Shown here one piece after another: positions 1 to 6,327 of a DNA stretch of 10,358 bases; the stretch's first letter is position 1, and each line of letters starts with the position of its first letter. The stretch is taken from the NCBI GenBank assembly GCA_014523625.1, contig JAATVP010000049.1:1-10358 (forward strand). Reading direction: 5' to 3'. The stretch is from Nitrososphaerales archaeon TH5896. Its GTDB lineage: Archaea; Thermoproteota; Nitrososphaeria; Nitrososphaerales; Nitrososphaeraceae. The notes under the pieces were generated by a model, which saw only the letters and a list, made by a program, of their open reading frames with translations, ran no database searches and had not been told where the DNA came from. Position numbers and translations under genes: made by a program.

Positions 1-621
1 TCATCTGCTCTTATTGCACACTCCGATGAAATTCTTGATTATCTTCTCACCTATTGCTCCTGATTTTTCTGGATGGAATTGGGTCCCAAATAGATTGTTC
101 TTTTCTATAACTACAGGAAACTTAATCCCATACTCAGTGCTTGCCATAATAATCCCATTTTCTTGTGATACGATTCTATATGAATGAACAAAATATACCC
201 ATGATCCGTCCTGTACGCCGCTGAGTAATTTGCCGCTTTTATTAGTAATAATTAAATTATTCCAACCAATATGTGGAACCTTTACTTGTTTCTTGTCAAG
301 CATTTGTACGTAACCTTCCAACATTTTGAGTCCATCCAGCTTCCCTTCTTCACTTTTCTCCAGGAACATTTCCATTCCTAAGCATATGCCCAAAATTGGC
401 GTCCCGCCTACAGATGCTCTTTCCAGTGTTCTCTTGAAGGGTTCAAGAGACACTATCGCAGGATCGAAATTTCCTACTCCTGGAAGTACTAGACCATCGA
501 ATTCATCCAAGTTGTCCATGTCCCTTATTATTGAAACTTGTTTAGCTCCGTTTTTTCGAATAGAGGATTCCAAACTAAATAGATTCCCCGCACCATAGTC
601 GAAAATAGCTACTTTGGGCAT
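1..621 (-). CDS. hisH: Imidazole glycerol phosphate synthase, glutaminase subunit HisH
   Basis: This is the class I glutamine amidotransferase subunit of IGP synthase. It hydrolyses glutamine and channels ammonia to HisF, which makes imidazoleglycerol phosphate and AICAR in the cytoplasm. The 206-residue protein is complete and of usual family length. The oxyanion loop PGVG is at residues 47-50. The nucleophile is Cys80 in GICLGMEMF, and the other two triad members are His183 and Glu185 in FGTQFHPEKSG. PHIGWN (116-121) and YFVHSYR (143-149) are further family motifs. The start is ATG with a good Shine-Dalgarno-like AAAGGAGAG just upstream, and it shares one base with the hisB stop (TAATG), so translational coupling is likely. 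The TGA stop lies at the left window edge. The partner hisF and hisA are presumably further left. Function is assigned with high confidence from the triad and the operon. Confidence 0.97.
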   Translation of the reverse strand: MPKVAIFDYGAGNLFSLESSIRKNGAKQVSIIRDMDNLDEFDGLVLPGVGNFDPAIVSLEPFKRTLERASVGGTPILGICLGMEMFLEKSEEGKLDGLKMLEGYVQMLDKKQVKVPHIGWNNLIITNKSGKLLSGVQDGSWVYFVHSYRIVSQENGIIMASTEYGIKFPVVIEKNNLFGTQFHPEKSGAIGEKIIKNFIGVCNKSR

Positions 622-1229
622 TACATCTCTCCTTTGGTGCTGACAACACCTTTACTCCTAGGATCGAAATTTATGGCCATACGAAGTGCGATCGCAAATG
701 CTTTTATCGCTGATTCAACCTTGTGATGATCATTTTCCCCATACTTGACATCAATATGAATACATGCGTTAAGGTTCTCTGCTAGCGATCGTACAAAATG
801 CTCTATGTCTTCTTTGTCGATTCCCTCAATCTTATTGTTGATGAGAGATAATGAAATTTTGCTATATTGCCGTTTGACAAGGTCGATAGAAGCGATCGTC
901 AGAGAATCGTCCATCGGAACGATCGAATAACCAAACCTAATGATACATTTCCTGTCGGATAGCGCCTTGTCTAGAGCACGGGAGAGAGAAATAGCAGTGT
1001 CCTCGATCAAGTGGTGTACAATATTATCATTTGAATTAGCAAGTACATTGATATCAACCATACTATGTTTTGCTAGGGAATCTATCAAGTGATTAATAAA
1101 AGGCAATCCAGTTGAGGTATTCGCATTTCCTGATCCGTCTAGATTGACTGTAACTTTGATATTTGTCTCTTTAGTGGAGCGAGTAGTTTCACCAATCCTT
1201 TCATGTTTACTTTCTTCAATCAACTGCAA
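621..1229 (-). CDS. hisB: Imidazoleglycerol-phosphate dehydratase HisB (divergent)
   Basis: Single-domain dehydratase that converts imidazoleglycerol phosphate to imidazoleacetol phosphate with two Mn ions; 202 residues. The duplicated fold is visible as two His-His motifs, HHLIED (72-77) and HHKVES (168-173). His47 lies in GLPFINHL, Glu21 in TKETNI, and the C-terminal STKG is at 197-200. DHH at the first motif is replaced by IVHH, FDHML by INHLI, and PMDE by PMDD, so it is an eroded version of the family although the metal-binding His and Glu residues remain. No fused phosphatase domain is present, unlike the bifunctional enterobacterial HisB. The start must be non-AUG: an in-frame TGA lies directly before the TTG at 1229, and the next in-frame ATG is at residue 57, inside the fold. 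It begins 8 bases after the HAD gene stop and overlaps the hisH start by one base. Confidence 0.93.
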   Translation of the reverse strand: MQLIEESKHERIGETTRSTKETNIKVTVNLDGSGNANTSTGLPFINHLIDSLAKHSMVDINVLANSNDNIVHHLIEDTAISLSRALDKALSDRKCIIRFGYSIVPMDDSLTIASIDLVKRQYSKISLSLINNKIEGIDKEDIEHFVRSLAENLNACIHIDVKYGENDHHKVESAIKAFAIALRMAINFDPRSKGVVSTKGEM

Positions 1230-1237
1230 TCAAGTAT

Positions 1238-2227
1238 TCACATTACTTTATTTAATACATTTGGCAGCCTATTGACGCTTCTTAATAACAACTCTGCACC
1301 ATTCTGCCTAAGAGCTTTCCTAGTTTCCATAGGTTTAGCACTCGATCCATATACTCCAATGAATTCAACATCTAGCCCCATCTCCTTTTTCGCCTTTTCT
1401 ACCATAATTATATCCTCTACGGAGTCACCTACGTAAATAGCATGTTTCATGAGCATTCGTTTCATTGCTTTTCTAATTCCGTAAGGATTAGGCTTTGCAT
1501 TTTTTCTTGGTTCGTCTTCTAAAAATATGCATGCTTCTTGGTTGAATGTTGATAGTACCCCTTGAAGAGAGTACTCAAATGCCAATTTACTCCTTCCTGA
1601 AACAACTCCAATACTATTGTTGAATTTATCTAAAAGGAACCTTGCGGTACGCTTGGTAATTACAACCTTTTCGTTATCTATTAAACCGTCACCAAAATAG
1701 TATTTTGGATAAATACCATATCTTTGGTTATATAGTTCTGCTCCGTAAAAAACTTCATCAAACACAGTTGTCACAATACTCTCCCCGACAGGTCCAGGAT
1801 AACCTAACTTGTGTTTCATTTTCTTTACTGTAGCTCTGGAATAGAGTGTTGATAGATACTTTTCCATAGACATTATACCTCTTGCATCAATCTTATTAGG
1901 AGCACCAAAGAGGAGAGATTCCAACTCTTTCGGGTTCGCAATTTGACTTACGAGCGAAGTAAGAATCAAGGCATAAGTAGTATCAGTATCGTTATTAAAA
2001 CCTCCAGTTCGACGCATTTTAAGAATGATATTATCTGATACGGACTTGATTGGCTTGGCCATATTTAGTATGTCGAGAATATGTTTTACCGTTTTCTTGA
2101 TAGCAAGATTGTACGAAAGTCGAGTGTCTACCAGAACTCCGTCCACATCAAAAAGAATGCCATCTATATTATTCTTGTAGAAATTGGGTATCTCCTTTAA
2201 AGAAACTTTGCGAGTAGCCACTTTCAT
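1238..2227 (-). CDS. HAD-superfamily phosphatase, candidate histidinol-phosphate phosphatase
   Basis: A 329-residue haloacid dehalogenase-type hydrolase lying between hisC and hisB. All four HAD motifs are visible: motif I DVDGVLVDT with nucleophile Asp27 and acid/base Asp29; motif II VVSGR with Ser210; motif III KPNP with Lys245; and motif IV GDSVED with Asp268 and Asp272, which hold Mg. Residues of about 31-205 form an unusually large cap insert that should decide the substrate. Its ATG overlaps the hisC stop as ATGA, and AAAGGATAG just upstream resembles a ribosome binding site. No other histidinol phosphatase is visible here, so dephosphorylation of histidinol phosphate is the natural inference. 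This is consistent with known HAD-type histidinol phosphatases in other archaea and in bacterial HisB fusions. The phosphatase class is seen in the sequence; the substrate is inferred from position only. Confidence 0.85.
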   Translation of the reverse strand: MKVATRKVSLKEIPNFYKNNIDGILFDVDGVLVDTRLSYNLAIKKTVKHILDILNMAKPIKSVSDNIILKMRRTGGFNNDTDTTYALILTSLVSQIANPKELESLLFGAPNKIDARGIMSMEKYLSTLYSRATVKKMKHKLGYPGPVGESIVTTVFDEVFYGAELYNQRYGIYPKYYFGDGLIDNEKVVITKRTARFLLDKFNNSIGVVSGRSKLAFEYSLQGVLSTFNQEACIFLEDEPRKNAKPNPYGIRKAMKRMLMKHAIYVGDSVEDIIMVEKAKKEMGLDVEFIGVYGSSAKPMETRKALRQNGAELLLRSVNRLPNVLNKVM

Positions 2228-3306
2228 CTATCCTTTGTCATGATCTTTCTCATCGAGCCGATGAATCTATCATTCATTTCTTGGGTACCTACCGTAACCC
2301 TATAGCAGCCACTATATCCACAAAAATCACCTAAAGCCTTAATTGATATAGATTCATGACTAAGCTCTTCTTGAATTGAGTTGTATAAGTCAAAAGATTC
2401 AAAAAAGACAAAATTCGCATCCGATCGGAATGGTTTAATTCCTTGTAATTTTCTAAGGATTAGAAACATCTTGTCTCGTTGTTGTCTGATTAATTGAACT
2501 ATCTCCAAAAAGTACTGACAAGAGGACAATGCAGATGTGGCTACGCTTAATGATAGGCTATTTATTGGATAGGGTGATTGAATATGTGTTCTAAAAATCT
2601 CTGCCAAATTCTCTTGGGAGATCAGATATCCTATCCTGGCACCAGCTAATCCAAACGCCTTTGACATAGTTCTAAGAACAACCAAATTATCATATTTAGT
2701 TACAAATTGAGATAAACTATAATCCCCAAATTCTACATACGCTTCATCAACTATTATCAATTTGTCATTTAGTGATTCAATAATGTTTAGCATGGTCTCT
2801 TTGTCAAACTGATTTCCTGTGGGATTATTCGGAGAACAAATATATACAATATTCGATTTTTTTGCACTGTTAATAAAGCTTGATAACGGAATGCTATTAT
2901 CCATTTCATTCAAAGGAATACTTTCAATCGAGATGTCATGCAATTTACATCGGTTTATGAAATATGAGAAAGTGGGTTCGACAATAGTAACATTAGCTCG
3001 CTTTCCTAGCGTCGATAACAATGATTCTATGATTTGGTCCGAACCATTGCTAACAGCAATATTCTTCTTGTTCATGTTCAAATACCGTGATAATTCTTCA
3101 TAGAATTTCTCTAATTCCTCTGAGGGATAATATCTCAAGTCAGTCATGGAGACCGCTTTAGATACAATGTCGTTAAGGAATTGAGAAGACAAAGCAAGAT
3201 TCTCATTAGCATCCATTTTTATAACTCTCTCATTAGTTGCAGGCTTGATATATGCATCAAGTCTGGACAGTTCCAGCAGCCTTTTTGAGAGCCATTCTGA
3301 TGTCAT
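2224..3306 (-). CDS. hisC: Histidinol-phosphate aminotransferase HisC
   Basis: PLP-dependent fold type I aminotransferase that converts imidazoleacetol phosphate and glutamate to histidinol phosphate and 2-oxoglutarate. Its 360 residues match the usual family length. Visible landmarks are the N-terminal NENL (34-37), the phosphate-site NGSDQ (87-91), CSPNNPTG (157-164), DEAYVEF with the cofactor-contacting Asp187 (187-193), the Schiff-base Lys216 within RTMSKAFGLAGARIGY, and a C-terminal YRVTVGT whose Arg should bind the substrate carboxylate. Four-base ATGA overlaps with hisD upstream and the HAD gene downstream show a tightly coupled operon. The start ATG follows a GAAGG-containing stretch in the end of hisD. 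Related aminotransferases exist for aromatic amino acids, but the his context makes HisC by far the best reading. Confidence 0.95.
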   Translation of the reverse strand: MTSEWLSKRLLELSRLDAYIKPATNERVIKMDANENLALSSQFLNDIVSKAVSMTDLRYYPSEELEKFYEELSRYLNMNKKNIAVSNGSDQIIESLLSTLGKRANVTIVEPTFSYFINRCKLHDISIESIPLNEMDNSIPLSSFINSAKKSNIVYICSPNNPTGNQFDKETMLNIIESLNDKLIIVDEAYVEFGDYSLSQFVTKYDNLVVLRTMSKAFGLAGARIGYLISQENLAEIFRTHIQSPYPINSLSLSVATSALSSCQYFLEIVQLIRQQRDKMFLILRKLQGIKPFRSDANFVFFESFDLYNSIQEELSHESISIKALGDFCGYSGCYRVTVGTQEMNDRFIGSMRKIMTKDR

Positions 3307-4616
3307 TTCAAAAACCTTCCTTCTACTGCTTTGTAATGATTAAATAATCCCTCTGCAGTCGTGATTTCCCTGACACAAGACACAATTCTTTTTAGATCTT
3401 TTCCGTTTAATTCAATACAACTTATCATCTTTAGAAAGTCCAAAACAGATAATGCAGCCCGCGACTTAGCAAATCCCAGAGTAGGTAACACATGATTTGA
3501 ACCTAGGCAATAGTCACTGGCTGCAGATGGAGAGTACGTTCCTATAAGAATGAGGCCTGCTGATCTTATTTCTTTAACAACCGAATCTGCGTTTACAGTC
3601 ATTAACTCCAAATGTTCGGGTGCGAATTCATTTATGAAATCGATAACATCAGATTCTCGTCTGCATATTGCAACAAAGCCATTCTTGGTAAGACTTTGCG
3701 TAATTATATCGCGTCTTAGGACACCCTCCTTGCTTCTAACCAGCATATTAATCTCTTCTTTAATTCGCATTGCCACACGTCTAGATGTCGTAACCACACC
3801 ACAAAGTGTGTCGTTGCTGTGCTCAGATTGAGAGATCAAATCAAGGGCCACGAGTCGGGGATGTGATTTTGAATCTGCATATACCAACAATTCCGTGGGA
3901 CCAGCGACCATATCGATTGCAACCCTGTTGGACACCATATTTTTGGCAGCGGTTACAAAAATACCGCCAGGTCCCACAATCTTGTCAACTTTCTTAATGC
4001 ATTCTGTACCGAAGGCTAATGCGGCTATCCCCTGAGCTCCTCCAAGCTTGTAAACTTCTTGTACCTTGCAGATATCAGCAGCCACCAGGGTCAAAGGATC
4101 AATACTTCCGTCCTTTCGAGGCGGCGTAATTACAACTAATCTCTTAACCCCGGCCACGTTGGCTGGTGTACAGCACATTAACAAGGTACTAGGGTATCTA
4201 GCTTTTCCTCCTGGTACATAGCAACCAACATTCTCTATAGGCCTAAATAGTCTTGTTACTTTCATTCGGTCAAATCGTGATTCAATGCCACTCAGATGAT
4301 CAAGTAAATTTGATTCGAATTTAAAGAGTCTCCTTCGCATTGCATGTATCGATCTCAACTGCAAGGAGGTAACGTTGTTGAATGCTGATCTAATTTCGTC
4401 TTCAGACACTCTAAGAGTTTTCAGTTCTACGCCTTCGAACTCTTGACTATATTTAAGGAGAGCGCGATCCCCCGACTTTTCTACCGACTTCATAATAGCG
4501 CTCGTTTTTTCTATGATATTATCTGACAAAGTTAAATGGACCTTCCTAAATCTTGCAACATCTAACTGCACATTTTTTACTTCAACAATTTTCAGCACGA
4601 TCTTGATCCCTTCCAT
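3303..4616 (-). CDS. hisD: Histidinol dehydrogenase HisD
   Basis: Zinc enzyme that oxidises L-histidinol to L-histidine in two NAD-dependent steps. Counted from the chosen ATG it has 437 residues, very near the E. coli length. Zinc ligands are Gln263 and His266 in SQSEHSND, Asp368 in SAASDYCLGSNHVLPT, and His427 in AEGLFNH. The catalytic pair Glu334-His335 is in EFAPEHLEL. VGCYVPGG and KLGGAQGIAALAFGTE mark the Rossmann-like core. An upstream GTG at 4655 would add 13 residues, but it lies inside the likely promoter (TATA element at 4659-4666, expected transcription start near 4636), so the ATG at 4616 is preferred. This is the first gene of the downstream his operon and overlaps hisC by ATGA. 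It is separated from hisG by about 2.6 kb of unrelated sequence. Confidence 0.95.
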   Translation of the reverse strand: MEGIKIVLKIVEVKNVQLDVARFRKVHLTLSDNIIEKTSAIMKSVEKSGDRALLKYSQEFEGVELKTLRVSEDEIRSAFNNVTSLQLRSIHAMRRRLFKFESNLLDHLSGIESRFDRMKVTRLFRPIENVGCYVPGGKARYPSTLLMCCTPANVAGVKRLVVITPPRKDGSIDPLTLVAADICKVQEVYKLGGAQGIAALAFGTECIKKVDKIVGPGGIFVTAAKNMVSNRVAIDMVAGPTELLVYADSKSHPRLVALDLISQSEHSNDTLCGVVTTSRRVAMRIKEEINMLVRSKEGVLRRDIITQSLTKNGFVAICRRESDVIDFINEFAPEHLELMTVNADSVVKEIRSAGLILIGTYSPSAASDYCLGSNHVLPTLGFAKSRAALSVLDFLKMISCIELNGKDLKRIVSCVREITTAEGLFNHYKAVEGRFLK

Positions 4617-4658
4617 TCTCGGACAATATATGTTGCAGTTAAAGGGAAATGCCACCGG

Positions 4659-4666
4659 AATATATC
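4659..4666 (-). promoter_or_regulatory. Probable TATA element of the hisD operon
   Basis: Read on the minus strand, the sequence AAGATATATTCC contains a GATATATT TATA-like box. Archaeal transcription usually starts about 25-27 bases downstream, here near 4636. That gives a leader of about 20 bases to the ATG at 4616 and rules out the upstream GTG start. No bacterial-type promoter or clear ribosome binding site is seen. A second TATA-like ACATATATTG at 4623-4632 lies too close to the ATG to serve it. Confidence 0.5.
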
Positions 4667-4988
4667 TTGTACGTCGAGAGTTTCAATAGATAATCACTAT
4701 TGAGAAATAGTTGGGCGTCTTGATAGTTTACTACTTATTCAATCATATCAATGAAACCCTTCTGCGTTGCGGTCTGGTCATGATGGGGTGGGTTTAGAAC
4801 ATGCATTGCAAAATGAAATTTCGATGGTGATATCGAATGTCTATAATTAGATTGACTACTAGTGTGTTAGATATCAATTGGCTATATGCAACCACCATTC
4901 TTGACAGGGTTTATTTCATCAAAAATGAGAAAACTGTAAAGGCACCATAGATAACGTCTAGCTAATCCAAGACGATAGGAACACAAAA
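4667..4988. other. Spacer between hisD and the nuclease transcription unit
   Basis: Mostly AT-rich noncoding sequence between divergent units. It holds the hisD inverted repeat (4683-4703). A minus-strand open frame without a usable upstream start runs from 4866 to a TAA at 4735; its only ATG is at 4806 and would give 23 residues. A small hairpin TTCGAT-N6-ATCGAA lies at 4820-4837. A TATA-like GGTTTATTT at about 4908-4916 could serve the plus-strand unit. No tRNA, rRNA, CRISPR repeat or insertion sequence end was seen. Confidence 0.5.
4683..4703. promoter_or_regulatory. Inverted repeat upstream of the hisD TATA element, possible operator
   Basis: A perfect 7-bp dyad, TCAATAG (4683-4689) and CTATTGA (4697-4703), is separated by 7 bases. 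With one mismatch tolerated the arms extend outwards. It sits about 17 bases upstream of the hisD TATA element, a position typical for archaeal regulators of the Lrp/AsnC or winged-helix type. I saw no second copy in front of hisG. Function is inferred; a chance palindrome is possible in AT-rich DNA. Confidence 0.35.
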
Positions 4989-5123
4989 ATGTATCAAATC
5001 AGTATCGAAAATAGTAGTATGAATTGTTCAGCTCAAGTTAAAAATCAACAATTATTCAAGCCATGTAAAGAACATCAATATCCGTTTTTTTCTTATGCAC
5101 CAATTCATACCTTGTCTTGCTAG
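4989..5123 (+). CDS. Possible small cysteine-containing protein upstream of the nuclease
   Basis: A 44-codon open frame starts at an ATG at 4989 and ends at a TAG only 3 bases before the ATG of the Cas4-like gene, on the same strand. The predicted peptide has Cys13, Cys26 and Cys44, a motif FKPCKEHQYPFF near residues 23-34 in which Cys26 and His29 are close, and many polar residues. I do not recognise the family. The tight spacing suggests a shared transcript or translational coupling. Against it: there is no strong ribosome binding site, and a frame of this length occurs readily by chance in AT-rich DNA. An internal ATG at 5019 could give a shorter 34-residue form. Treat as a candidate. Confidence 0.35.
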   Translation: MYQISIENSSMNCSAQVKNQQLFKPCKEHQYPFFSYAPIHTLSC

Positions 5124-5126
5124 GAT

Positions 5127-5954
5127 ATGACTGTAATAATCAGAAGGGATGACAAATTCAATAATCTACTCAAACTTAATCTAAGATCTAGATACAACCA
5201 GAAACGGCGTTCTGAAGATGAAGTGCATGTATCTGATATTATCCCTTCGTCCTGTATAAGAAGGCAATATTATTCACGTAAATTCCCAGAAATTGATACT
5301 ATATCTGATGAATCAATATATCATTTCATCAGAGGAGAGTCTAGCGAATTTGTAATTACTCAGCTAGCAAATATGGGCGTATCCCAAGCACATCTAGAAT
5401 TCGATGGAATACTTGCCCATCCGGATATAATGTCTGATGAGTCAGTTGTTGAGCTCAAAGATACGTTGAACTTCAATAGACTGAATATTACTGATGAAAA
5501 GTTCAAATCATATCTGCGGCAATTGTTATATTATCTCGTAATAACGGGCGTTGAACGAGGAGTACTTTCTATCAGGTATAACACGAAGGAACTGAGGTGG
5601 ATAAAGAGTGATTCAAAAGGGGATTATTTTTTTCAGCCTCATGATGCAAAGGGGCCCTTTACAGAAAGTTGGAGTGTTTATCTACCCAAAGATGATATTG
5701 TCAGGGAAATATTAAAGAACGAAATGGTTAGAAGAAAAAATCTTTTCAAGAATGCCTTAGAGCATTCCGATGTGTCTATCCTTCCTAGGCTTTCTCAGGC
5801 CAAGAGGTCTTCGAAATGTCCCAAATGCAATTTCTATAATCGGTGTATGAACGAAGACGATGAAACTCCGGAAGCCCAAGAAATCGCTAACGAATTAGAT
5901 ATTATGGATATTTCTGGGGTGATAGATTTTAGACCTTTTCAAAGTGAGCATTAG
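5127..5954 (+). CDS. PD-(D/E)XK nuclease, Cas4/RecB-like with probable 4Fe-4S cluster
   Basis: A 275-residue protein with the layout of Cas4 and related RecB/Dna2-type nucleases. The first cluster cysteine is Cys43 in SSCIRRQYY, and the other three are Cys231, Cys234 and Cys240 in KCPKCNFYNRC, which together fit an iron-sulfur cluster that staples the termini. Nuclease-core residues are Asp100 in GILAHPD and Glu109-x-Lys111 in VVELKDT, followed by the QxxxY motif Gln132-Tyr136. In the motif-I position RGESSEF the usual His of GxxxH is replaced by Glu74. There is no helicase domain and no CRISPR array or other cas gene nearby, so it is a stand-alone member, probably acting on DNA ends. It is the only plus-strand gene between the two his blocks. 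No strong ribosome binding site precedes the ATG. The family call is firm; the cellular role is unknown. Confidence 0.82.
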   Translation: MTVIIRRDDKFNNLLKLNLRSRYNQKRRSEDEVHVSDIIPSSCIRRQYYSRKFPEIDTISDESIYHFIRGESSEFVITQLANMGVSQAHLEFDGILAHPDIMSDESVVELKDTLNFNRLNITDEKFKSYLRQLLYYLVITGVERGVLSIRYNTKELRWIKSDSKGDYFFQPHDAKGPFTESWSVYLPKDDIVREILKNEMVRRKNLFKNALEHSDVSILPRLSQAKRSSKCPKCNFYNRCMNEDDETPEAQEIANELDIMDISGVIDFRPFQSEH

Positions 5955-6327
5955 ATTCTACTAGCCATTGCTTGGACGGAGAGTATCAAATACAGATAAG
6001 CTATAATGACCCTTTGCACTTGACTTATACCTTTTCCAGATGTTTTCTCTGTTCCTTGAATGCTTGTCTCACCGTTAACTCTAATTCAGATTCAATAATA
6101 AGGTCATTATCTGACTAGAAAGTATCATAGTCATCAAGAGAATCCGACTTGAGCATGTCAATGAATCTGTATCAGTATGTAACTAATTCATTAGGTTGAG
6201 TCATTTGTGTTGTAAATTGTAGAATTACTACCTTCATCATAATTTCGCATGGTATTCATTCATCCTTGCTACAATTTCGCTATAAACTGGAGGTTCTGCC
6301 AATCAAAAACTTATATATGGTATTAAA
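5955..6327. other. Convergent spacer between nuclease and hydrolase genes
   Basis: This 373-base stretch lies between two convergent genes and has no intact gene of normal size. T-rich tracts just after the nuclease gene (about 6031-6052, CCTTTTCC and GTTTTCTC) may end its transcript. On the minus strand TTTTT at 6309-6305 follows the hydrolase gene and may do the same. A TATA-like TTATATAT at 6311-6318 with CAAAAAC before it could work on the plus strand (antisense to the hydrolase) or, as its complement, on the minus strand into a broken open frame at 6240-6025. Confidence 0.4.
6025..6240 (-). pseudogene. Possible decayed small gene with two in-frame stops
   Basis: On the minus strand one reading frame from an ATG at 6240 to a TAA at 6025 spans 72 codons and is broken only by a TGA at 6172 and a TAG at 6115. 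The three pieces look protein-like. The last has a charged, helix-like stretch ELELTVRQAFKEQRKHLEKV, and the middle starts at an ATG (6156) with MLKSDSLDDYDTF. I do not recognise a family. Other frames here also contain short plausible peptides, so chance cannot be excluded. Low confidence. Confidence 0.22.

Noticed and set aside
3806..3997. Plus-strand frame of 63 codons inside hisD
   Set aside because: It is antisense to conserved catalytic regions of hisD, and its protein has no recognisable features.
4617..4655. GTG start at 4655 giving a 13-residue longer HisD
   Set aside because: It lies upstream of the transcription start expected from the TATA element at 4659-4666, and the ATG at 4616 gives the normal family length.
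4820..4837. Hairpin TTCGAT-N6-ATCGAA as a terminator or operator
   Set aside because: Short stem, no T-run, and not positioned at a promoter; chance is the simplest explanation.
4771..4840. C/D-box guide RNA suggested by TGATGG and GATGGTGAT
   Set aside because: No matching C and D box pair with correct spacing or terminal stem was found.
4667..5126. CRISPR array near the Cas4-like gene
   Set aside because: No regularly spaced direct repeats are visible on either strand, and no other cas gene is present.
6271..6300. Minus-strand peptide-like text PPVYSEIVARMNEYHAKL as the 5' part of the 6240-6025 frame
   Set aside because: It is in a different frame, ends in TGA, and would need a frameshift; several frames here give plausible short peptides, so joining them is not justified.
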